From: Chrysaora quinquecirrha
Lineage: Eukaryota; Cnidaria; Scyphozoa; Semaeostomeae; Pelagiidae
Direction of reading: 5' to 3'
Assembly (NCBI GenBank): GCA_014526335.1
Contig: JACTAT010000166.1
Span: 1 to 64,000, forward strand
Length of the DNA stretch: 64,000 nt
Under the pieces are notes generated by a model. That model was not told the DNA's origin and did no database searches. It saw only the letters and a list, made by a program, of their open reading frames with translations. Positions 33,404-45,247 of the stretch are shown in pieces. The position numbers and the translations under genes were made by a program. Every line of letters starts with the position of its first letter. The stretch's first letter is position 1.

Positions 33404-34790
33404 TAGAAATCTGAACCTTACAACTGAACCTAGAAATCGAATATTCCAAAAATTTCGCGAAAGATATGACTCTAAAGTATGACAATTTTTGGGGATTATT
33501 TTTACGTAGGTACATCAGTAAAATACTGTAGAATGTTAAATTTAAAAGCGGTAGTTTCTTAACTTAGCCCATATAGAAAAGTTTCCTGATTTTTAGAAGA
33601 AAGGCATATATAGTATCATTTTATCGTATTGTTTGTATACTTGCCTATTGTTCCTATCGTTTTACGAATAATACGGCCCCCAAAAAAATTTCTTCCTCGT
33701 GCACCACTGAAAGCATACTTGTTAAACAATCAAAATGCGCTTTTTCGAAATACTGCTCTGTGATGGGTGTACAAATGTTTGTGCGGGGTACCAAACAAAC
33801 GCATGAGCGAAAGTGAGCTAATGGGGTAGCATTTTGAAAGTGAGCTAATGGGGTAGCAAGTCTAGGTATAAAGTAGGCGTACTAAATGCGAGCCTCTGGG
33901 ACCCAAGAAAAGATGAACTTACAAGACCTCGACGCTGGCTGTGACGCCTCGTCCTCGTGCCCCGACCTCATTGAACTACGACCTGGCTAGATCAGGCCAC
34001 GATGCCAAAGCAACTTCACTGAAATCAATGCCTTCTGCTGCACTGGCCCATTCTATTGGCACAAGTTTTACCTGTACGTGCTTGCAGAAACAAGGTATCT
34101 AGCTAAATTAAACCCTGAAAACAAACGGGCAAACGTTTTGAAAGGAGTCCAATGGAACCAATGGAAAAGGCTTCTTATTGGCGATGCTCATGCTAAACGG
34201 TTGCTAAGGACAAAAATGTTGGAGTGGAACCTATAGAGTTCGCATGCGTGATATACACAAAAAGAACTGGGCAAGGCAAAGGGGCGGTTTGTGAAGATGT
34301 ATTTCCAGAAATCTGTATCCCGATAAATTTAGAGCTTGAGCATGGTGATCATTTACCTTAAGCAAGACAGCAAATCATTATGAAAGTATCAAAGGTGTGG
34401 GGGTAGATCCTAGAGGAACACCTTGAATCAAGGGTCAATTTAACTCTTTGGAATATTCAGTAATCGAGCATTAATAATGAAATCACTCTGTAAACGCTAT
34501 GAGGTTAAAGTTTTGACGCTTAATTAGGGGGCAGTGTTGGCCATTTTATTATCTCAAGGGTAATTATGCTCATACTGTGCGAAGGATGAGCACAGTATGT
34601 GGGGATGCGGATGTCACAGATATAGGTATAAAGAGAGAGACCTAAGACGCTCTTTTTCTGCCAAAATGTAACAATAGATTAACCACAAACATGGGGAAGT
34701 AACATTTGAAGTCGCTGCAAGTGTTGTCGTTAGCGGAAATCATTAACAGAATCAATTACTTGCAATTAAACACCAATTAGTAGCGACTAT
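33404..34790. other. No supported gene
   Basis: It contains a short direct duplication (GAAAGTGAGCTAATGGGGTAGC at about 33811 and 33838) and otherwise unassigned sequence. Confidence 0.4.
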
Positions 34791-34870
34791 TGCTATGGCT
34801 CACTGGTCTAAGGTGGTGGTTTCTTGAACTGGAGGACCGGAGCTCGATTCCGGTCGAAGGAGCTCTGACT
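34790..34870 (+). repeat. tRNA-like sequence, plus strand
   Basis: TGGCTCACTGGTCTAAGGTG (A box) and a T arm CCGGA-GCTCGAT-TCCGG (B box) are at tRNA distance. The acceptor stem does not pair, so this is a tRNA-derived repeat or pseudogene. Confidence 0.5.
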
Positions 34871-35159
34871 AATGATAATTTTTTTTTAGTTTTGATACTT
34901 CAGTTGTTTATTACACCTACATTCACGTACAGAGAGTAAACGTTGCCACAACAGAAATTGTTACCAAGTTGAATGTGCCGCTACAATCGATTCAATGACT
35001 CGTAGTTGTTTACTTCATTGGCATTTGCATGTTGCCATTTACGCTTATTCATTGACAGAGCAAGGATACCAAACATGGCAAATATTCTTAACAAACAGAC
35101 CAAGGAATCTGGGCCCAGAATTTGCATTGCATGTGATGCGTTCGAGGTGCTTTAGCTAA

Positions 35160-35346
35160 CAACATTACAACCAAAATCACCACTATTATCATCATTATCA
35201 TAATCATCGTCATCATAAGCATCAGATTTATTGCTATCATTATCATCGTCGTTATAGTCATGGTCATGATCATCGTGATAACTTTTAACGATCGTCATCG
35301 TCATCATCATCATGACCAAAATCATGATCATGATCATGCATGATCA
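35160..35346. repeat. CAT/ATC trinucleotide microsatellite
   Basis: Imperfect ATC/CAT repeats with CATGATCATGATCATG palindromes. The minus strand would read Asp-rich, but this follows from the repeat itself. Confidence 0.85.
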
Positions 35347-35696
35347 TAATCATCATCAGTTTTGTTGCAGCTGTTGCAACGCTACATACGCATTAATTTG
35401 TCACATCATTGTTTCATTATTGCAAATCTTTGCACACTATGTTTTATCCAAATATGGATTCATACTTTCCGGTTAATCAGCGCTTCTCAGATCTCTGAAT
35501 TTTCAGGTTTCTGTTTCGTCAGATTCTCTTCCTGAAAGCCTTGATCTCTATAAATTGCCAAAATTTACCCCCAATTTTCATCTTGACCGCATCTTGACAG
35601 AAGTAATTCGACTTTAATCTCTATGTTCCTTGATGTGTTTTTGATTAAGACTCAGCCAATTACAGATATTACTTGAAAATACAAACGACAGTTACT

Positions 35697-36103
35697 CTTA
35701 GGTGTCTAATTGCAGGGGGTTCGGAATAGGCGGGGGGAGGAACTACAGTCCGAATCTAATTCGCAGGGGGGTTGGAATAAACGGGGGGGATCGGACTTTG
35801 TTTGATGAACTTTTGACAAACTTTGTCTGGACACTGCTGAAATGCAAAGCGAGGGGCCCTATAGTGCTTATATAGCAGTCCTATGGCTTACAGCCTAAGG
35901 AAATCCACAGCTCTAACCAACAAATTGAGTGTACAAGTAAATTTTCACACCAAGAACGTCAAAGTAAGTTTAGTAAAAAATATTAACATTAACATCAATG
36001 AAAAATTAATAAGCGGGGGCCAGGGGGTCTTAATAAGAGCGAGGAGGTTGGAAATTTTTCAAAAAAATTAATTAGCGTGGGGGACGGCAATTAGGCACCT
36101 AAG
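35697..36103. mobile_element. MITE with CTTAGGTGYCTAAT termini, copy B
   Basis: It starts CTTAGGTGTCTAATTGC and ends GCAATTAGGCACCTAAG, inverted termini of about 17 bp. It is in opposite orientation to 12532-12903 and carries the same G-rich blocks. Confidence 0.82.
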
Positions 36104-36310
36104 ACTACAAAAGTGACAAATACAAAATGAAAATGTAGAAACAGCGATTACAAAACGGATTGGAAAGAAATTATGTAGAAGAAGACAGAAAAGGAAAAAT
36201 CAGTGGCGATGTGGGATTAATTCTTAGGGGCAAGTTAATGTTCAGATAACACGTCAGATAACAACAGATGCATACTTAGCACGTTACAAGCACGGATCTA
36301 CCGATGAGAT

Positions 36311-36951
36311 TTGTTTGTTGAAAAAGATCACTGCCACATAAGTCAATTGTGGCCAATAACACGCATTGCAGAAGATGAGCTTTGTCAGCAGATAACTTAC
36401 TTCTTGCCACTTGCTAAGTCTAAAAGCATTATTCACTGTTTCCAAGATACAATGAAGGAAATCATGGCTTGCGAAGCCTACAGAAACCTAATAATCAGAA
36501 CAACTGGGTACAAACAAACAAAAAGGTACTTGGTAAAACACAAAGGTCTTGGTGAAAATTTGGCCAAAACGTTCAGTTCACAAGGAAGATAAATAAATCT
36601 TAGTGGGTTTTCGACAATTTGAAGAGAATCAAAGAAAATTTGTCAAACTGCGAATGGATCGACATCCGCAGTTTAAACCTGAACCAGCTTTAACTGGCAA
36701 AGAACCGCCGTTTGTGTGTCGCTCAAAATGAGATCAACAGAGAGCGTGGGGTGAATGCACAAAATCTTCTCTATGAAGAGGAAGGCTTCAAAGACCTCAT
36801 GAAGCGGGTAAAAACTTCTCAAGCATTCCAGGCTGTACAGCACGATAACCGTAAAGCTACTGCTATGCTGCAAAGGCTTCAGACTTTCATTGCGAAGAAT
36901 AGTCTCCAATTCTTTGATACCAACAGCAAATCTTCAAACAGCGTTTTTTAA
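36311..36951 (+). other. Two unrecognised ORFs in adjacent frames, possibly a decayed element gene
   Basis: An open stretch ends at 36592 and another runs 36712-36951 in a different frame. The second is charged and helical-looking (EEEGFKDLMKRVKTSQAFQA). Composition looks more protein-like than the surroundings, but there is no recognisable domain and no clear splice pair between them. It could be a degraded transposon ORF or chance. Confidence 0.2.
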
Positions 36952-38005
36952 AGCTACCAACATTCCTAACAGCTTTTTTAAAAGCTACCAGAAAACCAAC
37001 GTAAAACCTTCGTTTGGTTTGCAAACCGATTACAGGTTATTTCTGTTATAGCAGAAAAGATAGTTTCAACAATTTCACGTTTCTGGGGTTAATTATAGGT
37101 GCCCATTTGCTGTATTTAAGGTAACAGGGGCCTAGAAACAGATATTTTCTCGTTGCTAAGGGAAAAAATCTATAGGTGGGTCAGAGAAATCTCTTTTTTG
37201 TTACGGTTATACACATCATAATAAAGAAAGACTTTGACTATTAACAGTCCAAATACTGAGCTGTCTTATCCTGCAAGAAACTGATTTTGGCCCCTGTAAC
37301 ATATTCGCGTCATAGAATGGGGTTAGTAACCACTTTTATTCATCTTTCAAAACTTTGTCCAAAAGTTGTCACGGGAAAGGGGCCCTAGATTAATTAAACC
37401 GAACTGTATTCGTCCATGTTTTAGATGTCAACTGTACAGCGACCTATATAATATCCTATTGTAAACTGACTATTGATTTGCAGAAAATATGCACTCTGAA
37501 TTTGAAGTTGAAGAGAAGGCCACCAACATCAGAAACCAAACTACTTTGCAGGAGGTCTCAAATTCTGAACACCGGTGCTTAATCTGCAACCAGGGAGTAA
37601 TATTTGGAATTTTATAGAGAGTGGGACAATCAAGCGGAGGCTTGTTTGTGTGCTTTTTGGCTGTTAGATACTTTCTTTTTTTCGAACCCAGAACCACTCA
37701 AAAAAGGCAATTTAGTTTTAATCATTGTTTTGCGCACTTACTAAAACGCGGAACCACCCAAAACGACCCGAATCCTCCCAAAATGACCCATAACCCGCCA
37801 AAACCACCCGAAACAACCCATAATAAGATCAATTCCGCCAAAATCAACCGAAACTAAATAGAAATAGTTACTTTCACTTATTAGGCGAGAAAATCCGTTT
37901 CAAACAAATTTCACACGTTATTTTAACTCTTCTTTCCATCTTTGGCATTTTCCACTCTTATTAAAAAATTTTACATCGCTATAAAGTCAGAAAGGTCTTT
38001 TGTTC

Positions 38006-40123
38006 TGTAATACTGGTAAATTAAATGCACAGGATTTCGTTCGCAATTCTAACTAGAATTAGGCAAGTTGGGTTATTGTTTGGTTTAATTGCTATTTGGA
38101 GCAAGTGTCTTGTGAAAGCATTTGCATCCTAGTTGTATTTTGAGTTCAAGTATGGAACGGCAGTAGTGTCTGCGGTAATAAGGACTATCAGTGCTTGTGA
38201 AAGGCTGAGTAGTGCCTGTTTGTTTGTTGTTTGTTATAGTTGAGCCGACAGTATCAATTTAGCCTTAGAAATCATTATTGTGCATTAGATGAAGCGATGC
38301 TCATTAACTAATCAAGTTTTGGAATAAACACGTTGTTTCGAGTTAAGGTTGCCAAGTTTAATTAAGCCATGGTGATTAGGACGTTGATTATATTCATGTC
38401 CATTAGCTTTTGGATTAAGATCAAAATGTTACCAGGAGTAGTTAGAGGGGAAGAATCTTTGTATAGAATTATAATTATTGAAACTGACCAATCATGTTCA
38501 GATGTAAAGTATGATTAAGACCCTATTGTTCATTGTATTTATAAGCACGATGCTTTAGATTAGATGGGAGGGAGTTAAGGTTCAATGGCAGGGACTGGTT
38601 AAGTCACCTCGCCGAACCACATGTACTATATCGATATGTACGTGAATGTATTCGAGTTGTCATCTTTGTCTGGTGATCCTCTCTCTGTGCTCGTCTATGT
38701 GATGTGGACATGAATGGCTTTCGACGGACCGCTCGGCGCTGCAAAATAAAACCTTTTTACATTGGTGACAGGAGCGGGATTATTTTTAAGATGCTGGAAA
38801 CAGATCTCGAACCTAATTTCAGAGCATATAAATGGAGCAGAGCCAAGGTGATGAGAAAATAATGCAAAGACGTGACTGAAAGATATTGAAGAACTTGGTA
38901 AAAATTATGAAGTAAATGGACACGTTCGAACACATGATTAAGCTCTGACATTTCTATTAACATGGTATTTTGCGATTTGATAGGCGACGTATGTCTTTTC
39001 TACAACAAAGGAGTAACGCACACCCTAAACAAGCATATATTTTGTTGATGCTGCAGAGAGCATGCATTTTGACCGATGAAGGCGACGAACACCTTATCTA
39101 TGAGATTAACAGTTCGAACACCCTGAAAAATCAACCTAAATGCATTCGTGAGACAATGTTATCAAGCCAAGGGAACTCTTTGAACTATGTGTCTTCGAAC
39201 TGAGTTGAACAGAGAACATTGCAGTTGTTTTAATACGCACCTTTGCCGCATCGTTAAGAAAGGTAACTTATCCAGTACCGTGATTAGATCATTGTTAATC
39301 AGCTACGTAATTGTATGTAGATTAACTAAGAATCGAGGACGATTCCTTTTGTTAGGAATGGGAGGTATGTAATACTGGTAAATTAAATGCACAGGATTTC
39401 GTTCGCAATTCTAACTAGAATTAGGCAAGTTGGGTTATTGTTTGGTTTAATTGCTATTTGGAGCAAGTGTCTTGTGAAAGCATTTGCATCCTAGTTGTAT
39501 TTTGAGTTCAAGTATGGAACGGCAGTAGTGTCTGCGGTAATAAGGACTATCAGTGCTTGTGAAAGGCTGAGTAGTGCCTGTTTGTTTGTTGTTTGTTATA
39601 GTTGAGCCGACAGTATCAATTTAGCCTTAGAAATCATTATTGTGCATTAGATGAAGCGATGCTCATTAACTAATCAAGTTTTGGAATAAACACGTTGTTT
39701 CGAGTTAAGGTTGCCAAGTTTAATTAAGCCATGGTGATTAGGACGTTGATTATATTCATGTCCATTAGCTTTTGGATTAAGATCAAAATGTTACCAGGAG
39801 TAGTTAGAGGGGAAGAATCTTTGTATAGAATTATAATTATTGAAACTGACCAATCATGTTCAGATGTAAAGTATGATTAAGACCCTATTGTTCATTGTAT
39901 TTATAAGCACGATGCTTTAGATTAGATGGGAGGGAGTTAAGGTTCAATGGCAGGGACTGGTTAAGTCACCTCGCCGAACCACATGTACTATATCGATATG
40001 TACGTGAATGTATTCGAGTTGTCATCTTTGTCTGGTGATCCTCTCTCTGTGCTCGTCTATGTGATGTGGACATGAATGGCTTTCGACGGACCGCTCGGCG
40101 CTGCAAAATAAAACCTTTTTACA
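38006..40123 (+). mobile_element. Non-autonomous LTR retrotransposon with 756-bp LTRs
   Basis: Two 756-bp direct repeats (38006-38761 and 39368-40123) start TGTAATACTGG, end CCTTTTTACA and look identical. The 606-bp interior starts with a primer-binding-like TTGGTGACAGGAGCGGGAT and ends in a polypurine tract (GGAATGGGAGG). The 4-bp target duplication GTTC stands at 38002-38005 and 40124-40127. The interior has only short ORFs without gag or pol motifs, so it must be mobilised in trans. The size and termini fit a TRIM/LARD-like derivative of a Gypsy-type element. Confidence 0.93.
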
Positions 40124-40152
40124 GTTCACAGAAACAGCATTATTTTATCTAC

Positions 40153-40446
40153 AGGGTGTTCCAAAAAATGGAACCCTCTTTTAAAATTGCTTTCATTTGT
40201 GAACCCTAGCTTCACTGCCAATCATAATACTTACTGTTTACATACACTCTTGTGAGTACAAGGGTAAGTTTTCATATTTTATCTTCAAAAATTTGCTGTA
40301 ACGAATTTCATTGATAAAAAAAGCATGTTCACAAACTTTATGCACATTTCATGCAATTGAAGATTTTCTGAATTTCATGCTCAAAAATTAAACTTTGACT
40401 TTGGTATGAAGGTTTCTTTACCGGGTTTTCTTTTCTGGAACACCCT
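40153..40446. mobile_element. MITE with AGGGTGTTCCA termini
   Basis: AGGGTGTTCCAAAAAATGG at the left and TTTTCTGGAACACCCT at the right are inverted. Its right part is found in inverse orientation at 50460-50540 (AACCCGGTAAAGAAACCTTC). A Tc1/mariner-like origin is possible from the short TIR and TA-rich flanks. Confidence 0.75.
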
Positions 40447-40488
40447 TTATAAACGTGAGCTTACTTGAGATGAAAGGGTATCGCTAGG

Positions 40489-40519
40489 TAGCCTGCGTGC
40501 AGACCTAGCACGCAGGCTA
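40489..40519. repeat. 12-bp perfect hairpin TAGCCTGCGTGC
   Basis: TAGCCTGCGTGC and GCACGCAGGCTA pair across the loop AGACCTA. The core resembles the 29-bp hairpin at 13945-14007. Confidence 0.75.
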
Positions 40520-40904
40520 ATCGCTGGGGGATTTGGCTCGTTTTGGTTGGTTCGGGATTTAACGAAGTCACCATCGTATCAAACTGGCGAAGTTCGTAAT
40601 GATACGATTTGTATCACCCACGAAGTTATTTATTTTGGCGAAGTTCAAATTCAGTTGTATAGAGTAACAATGCTTAAAAATCGGAGCTCAGCTACTTGCT
40701 ACGTTGAATCGAGGGACTTTTCACTCCTCGAAAAGGTGTCGAGGTCCCCCTTGAAACAAAAGGATTTCCAAGAGATCTCTATGAAAACAATAGAAATCCC
40801 AGCAAAGGGTGTATGAGGCTCCAGGAAGTGAATAGACTTACTCTAAGTCTAAATCTTTCCTTATCCGAACACAAAGTCATGCCAGAAATATTATGGCGCT
40901 GTGG

Positions 40905-40975
40905 AGGAGACAGTGAGAAAAGTGAACGGAGATTTGGTCCACTTTTCTCAGTCCATTTTTCTCATTGTCTCCTCC
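40905..40975. repeat. 25-bp imperfect palindrome GGAGGAGACARTGAGAAAA
   Basis: GGAGGAGACAGTGAGAAAAG and CTTTTCTCAG.../TTTTTCTCATTGTCTCCTCC form inverted arms around a short loop. It looks like a foldback repeat of unknown family. Confidence 0.65.
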
Positions 40976-41581
40976 GCAACGCTGTCACATTACGATTAAG
41001 AATTTGTGTTCCGATAAAGAAAGATTTAGACTTTGGTAAGTCTAGGACGTGAATTACCCTTCGAGCTGAAACGTTTATTTTCGAGGAGTTTCAGGAGTTT
41101 CAGTAATTTGCGAGGGCGGATATGGAAATATGCTGCAGCATAAACAAAGAACAATAAATTCCTGGCTGCCGCTGTTACGCGATTTGGCTTTGATTCGATG
41201 GATGCAGTGCATTGAAAATGCATCACATGAAGCCTTTAAGTGTAATTAACAAATAGTTCTTTTTATAAAAGTAAAGACCAACATCGTTGTTTATATTTTT
41301 TAAAGTCAAAGTCAATCTTCTAATCTTGTCAGCTTAGAATTTAACGGCCTTTACCCGCTTTTCTCATATCTCTAGAGTTTGGGGATTTAACTGACCAAGA
41401 ATTACCAAGGCCAACAGATAAATCTCTCCTGAGCAATTCTATTATTATGAGAAAAACGACAACTTTTATTTTTGAATAAGATATGTTTCGATTACCCAAT
41501 CCATCTTTAGGGCCTGTTGACATGGAGGTGGGTCAGCTCGGAGAGGCGAAATTATCAGCAATTTAGATAAAATATCAGCAT

Positions 41582-41836
41582 TAAATTTATTACAAGCTAA
41601 GTCACGTTATATAATTTATGATTTTTAATTGGAAAGACGTGTGGGCGGTGCCTAGAACTGTAAAAAAGTCTTCAGAGCAAAATTCACGACAGCCAGTAGA
41701 ATCAATGGTTTTTAAATGAGTGAATTGTTATCTTGGACCAAATGTTATAAATGTCTTAATTGTAATTAGGTTTTTTAGATCTTTCCCTTTTGCCTCTTTA
41801 AATTTTATAACGTGACTTAGCTTTGTAATACATTTA
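41582..41836. mobile_element. MITE with 36-bp terminal inverted repeats
   Basis: TAAATTTATTACAAGCTAAG at the left and its near-complement ending CTTTGTAATACATTTA at the right pair over about 36 bp (core CTAAGTCACGTTATA). The element is 255 bp with no ORF. Confidence 0.8.
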
Positions 41837-42226
41837 ACATTTTTAATTTAGATTTCTCATACTGTAATTAGTTGCTATGACAAAAGTAAACATAGAATCA
41901 AGTAAACAACAACCGTCAACAACAACGTACAATGGCTTTTAAATTTCAAGGAAAGGTACAAAAAGCCCACCATCCTCTGTTTAATCCTTTTCAAGCCTTT
42001 CAGGAATTCAAGCGGGTGAACCATTAAAGACCCCCCAAGAGTCAGATAAGCCCCATCCAGTTCGATATCCTTTTATCAAAACAGAAACACTTGTTTCTAA
42101 ACGAACCCCCATTGGTAATATGCAGAGCAGCAGAAATTCGAAAAAAAATCTAACTGTCCTGACTGTCTCAGCCCACTGGCCACGAGGCCATCAAATGATT
42201 TCGGTCAGGCTCAGTCAGATGTTCAA

Positions 42227-42666
42227 CAGTGTTGCCAGACTTGGGATTTTATCCCAAGATCTTGGGAATTTTTAAGGCTGTTGGGATTTTTTTGGGATTT
42301 TTTTCTGAGAAAAAATCTTGGGAAAAATCTTGGGAATTTTAGAGAATTTGTAATACATTGTTTTTATATGAAATATAGGGGTTTTGGTCCAATTTTGCAC
42401 TGTATTTTTACTCTTCACGCTTTCTGGTATATCAAAATACACTAATTTTCTGTAATTTTGAAATTGATTTTTTCGTAAACAGCAAGAAAATTCACTGCCC
42501 GCGGGGTCCCGCAGCTGTTTCTATGATCAAAACACATTTGCCCGCAAAAATGACGTCATTTCCAAACTTATAATAAACCTTGGGATTTTTTCAGAAAAAC
42601 CATTGAATTCTGGGATTTTTGGGGCCTCGATGTGGGATTTTTCGGAATTTCGATCTGGCAACACTG
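42227..42666. mobile_element. hAT-type MITE with 8-bp target duplication
   Basis: CAGTGTTGCCAGA and TCTGGCAACACTG form 13-bp inverted ends. ATGTTCAA flanks both sides (42219-42226 and 42667-42674). The 440-bp interior repeats TTGGGATTTTT and encodes nothing. Confidence 0.92.
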
Positions 42667-43445
42667 ATGTTCAACAATTGACGAGTATCTGCTTGGTACG
42701 TTGACCTGAAACTGTAGTCCCTTTGTAAATTTCATCTAGGAAATGTCCAGGAGATTTCATCATAGTCGATGATCTCACGAGCAACAAAAATCCGAATTTT
42801 TCTGAGTGAGTAACATCACGGGGTGGGGCATTTAAGTTTAATACCAAGGATCTAGGAAAATAATGCAACATATAAGCCCCTCCCGCAGTTCAACATCTGA
42901 CACACATAGCTTAGCGGCTGAATAGCTATCTAGCTATCACGTACTCATAACAGAACCGTCACCGAGGGGCAATTCAATCCTTGGAATCTCGTACACCCTC
43001 AGCTGGCATCTCTATTGCTTTCGTATCTTGCAAGGATCCTTTTTTCAATGGGAATTTCGAACGCTCTTTCGAGGAGTGCAATCGAGTGTAATACCCCTCG
43101 CTCAGACAGAACACCTGTCTTGCGATTGCCATGATCGTCATTTGTCAACTCAGAATGTGTGGAACTGATTTTTTAAGATATTGTAGTGCAAAGTCTTCGT
43201 AATGTAGCTTTATTAGGTTACTAACGGAAAGTTGAATTTTGGAAATATTATACACATGTGCGTTGCCAAAACAAAAGGCCCAATCGCTAGGGAAGACTTT
43301 TCCATACCGCGACTGGGTTGAGTGGCTGCTTGCGAAATGAGCAAGAAGCCGTTGATTCCCCGTTCATTGTACTTTATGGACAAATAACAAGGTATCATGG
43401 GATGCCATAAAGAAATCCTTTGTTGCTTTTCTCTGTAACTAAACG

Positions 43446-43515
43446 TATAAGACAGGCCTGCATCATTCCTCTTGCTCAAACGGATCAGCAGCATCTGACA
43501 AACGGTCAGCATCAG
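43446..43515 (+). promoter_or_regulatory. TATA box and 5'UTR exon of secreted-peptide gene 3
   Basis: TATAAG at 43446-43451 stands about 30 bp before a presumed start near 43475. The UTR exon ends at 43515 with donor CATCAG|GTAAGC. The arrangement matches genes 1 and 2. Confidence 0.6.
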
Positions 43516-43647
43516 GTAAGCAATAACTTCTCTATGTAATAATATACTAAGATGATGCTAAAGTCAAGATGTCATATGTCTTATAATTGCCTTTTTCATG
43601 GTGTTTAAATTTCCTTAATGCTTTCTTAATTCTTCTAGCTGTTCAAG

Positions 43648-43711
43648 ATGAAGAAGCTTCTTCTTGTGTTGGTCCTTGGCCTGTGTGCCGTTGCGTTTGC
43701 AACAGAATCTG
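43648..43711 (+). CDS. Secreted-peptide gene 3, exon 1 (signal peptide)
   Basis: The acceptor TTCTTCTAG is followed by CTGTTCAAG-ATG, the context shared with genes 1 and 2. The exon encodes 21 complete codons: MKK, a hydrophobic core (LLLVLVLGLCAVAFA) and TES. The AFA-TES boundary is a textbook signal-peptidase site. The donor TCTG|GTAAGT leaves one base (phase 1). The TATA box, 5'UTR intron and signal exon lie within 270 bp, so this is the most compact promoter region of the three genes. The product would be secreted. Downstream, exon 2 is acidic and exon 3 is arginine-rich. Confidence 0.8.
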
Positions 43712-44807
43712 GTAAGTTTTTCATCCATACAGTTTATTTCAATGCTAAAGCTAAACGTATCCTGATGCTCTCTTTTGACGAGAACATGAGCCTAGTCGGC
43801 TGAGTGAAAGCCAAATTAGCTGAAAATGAAATGAATATGCTTTTCGATCAGCATCTTGGTATAAACTCCGCCTTTTTCAATGTTTCGGTTTGTGACGTTA
43901 TACTCTGAGAGTGTCAGAGTGTGTTCGCTGTTTCTTGCAATTTTGAAATCTTGTACTGCTCAAGGACAATTGAAACATATTTACTATGATTGAAATGAAT
44001 ATGAATGTGAATATTGCTAAATATGAAACTAAAAACGCTTAATACCAGGATGAAAAAGGGATGAAAACAGACAACAGATAAGAAATCAAATAACATTTTC
44101 AACAGAAATTTGCCACCTTTCCGTTCACATGCTGATCAATTGTAATCTCAAGCCTCAAAGGGAACTGAATAACTAAGTACTTCTTGAGGACATTCGAGCC
44201 TGAATAGGGCAAAAACTAGTAGTCAGCCTCGATAGAAATTAACTGGCTGTTTAAGAGAAGAGTCAATTTCACTCCCCGTCGAGTATTCTAATGCTTCTGT
44301 TAAATTTGCAGTGATAAGTTATGTAGCTGTATAGCTGCCTTGTCGCAAAAGCTGTTTACAAGTCCTAACTAGGAAGAAAAAGCACTATCTAAAAATTTAT
44401 GTACTTCCTCTAGGGCCACTTTTGTCGACATCGTGAATACGAATCTACCAGAATTAAGTTTTTCTAAAATTAATTTCTTCTTGAATTTAAGGGCAGCGAA
44501 TCTTTGCGGATCTCGTATCGATTTCCGTGATTACTCTTTTCTTATACTTCGTGGGGTAATTTTGTCTTTGAAAATGTCTAACACACTTGCTGCATGCTGC
44601 AAACCGTTTTTCCAATGAACCCCCGTAAACACCGTTTTTAATAAAAATACAGTGCATGCAACGCGTTATTGAAGAACGAAGTAAAAGAACATTCTATGTC
44701 AACCTACTTCGAAACATCAACCATAGCTTTATTCATAATATAACCATAGAACAAACTAAGAATATGAAATAGCAGCTATTTGTTTTACTTTATACTCCTC
44801 TTCACAG

Positions 44808-45247
44808 AAACCGCTGATGTAGCAAAAGACCTTCCTGCTCCTGATGTAGCAAAGGAGGTTGAAAATGAAGACCCCCGGGGGTACTTGACTAAGTTTCGGA
44901 TAGGGACGTGCCGCCCGAGAAACAAAATGCCTACCCATATTTATACCAAATTCCTGAAAATATATACCCAAAATTATACGAAAATATTAACTCCTACACT
45001 ACTTTATATGCTTAAATGTACTATAATATGTCAGTTCGAATCAAACTTCACCAAGAAAAGTGAAAACAAACGAAAATAAGACCGTTTTTATAAAGTTGAT
45101 ACCGATTTTCGAGAAATCGATACCCTTATTTATACCAATTTTCAGAAAATTAAGACCCATGTTTATACCAAAATCATGAAAAACGATACCCTTTTGGGCG
45201 GCACGTCCCCAGTACCCAAAATATATTAAGTACCCTGGCGATGTTGG
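44808..45247 (+). CDS. Secreted-peptide gene 3, exon 2 (acidic propeptide) disrupted by a MITE
   Basis: The acceptor CTTCACAG precedes 44808. The frame from exon 1 continues as an acidic, Ala/Pro-containing segment (TADVAKDLPAPDVAKEVENE). At about 44873 it runs into a repeat element and meets a stop at 45077-45079. After the element (ending near 45234) GGCGATGTT resumes up to the donor GTTG|GTAAGT at 45247, exactly the phase-1 donor expected for this exon. The natural reading is an original acidic exon of about 80 nt split by the insertion. If the exon is skipped, exons 1 and 3 still join in frame because both introns are phase 1. Otherwise this allele makes a truncated product. Confidence 0.65.
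44873..45234. mobile_element. Repeat element GGGACGTGCCGCCCGAG ... AAGTACCC, copy 2, inside a coding exon
   Basis: This copy of 32494-32830 has ends GGGGGTACTT and AAGTACCC that are inverted. It interrupts exon 2 of secreted-peptide gene 3. Confidence 0.8.

Noticed and set aside
35088..35337. Asp-rich minus-strand ORF that could be a fourth acidic propeptide exon
   Set aside because: It consists of an imperfect CAT/ATC microsatellite and no phase-1 acceptor and donor pair flanks it.
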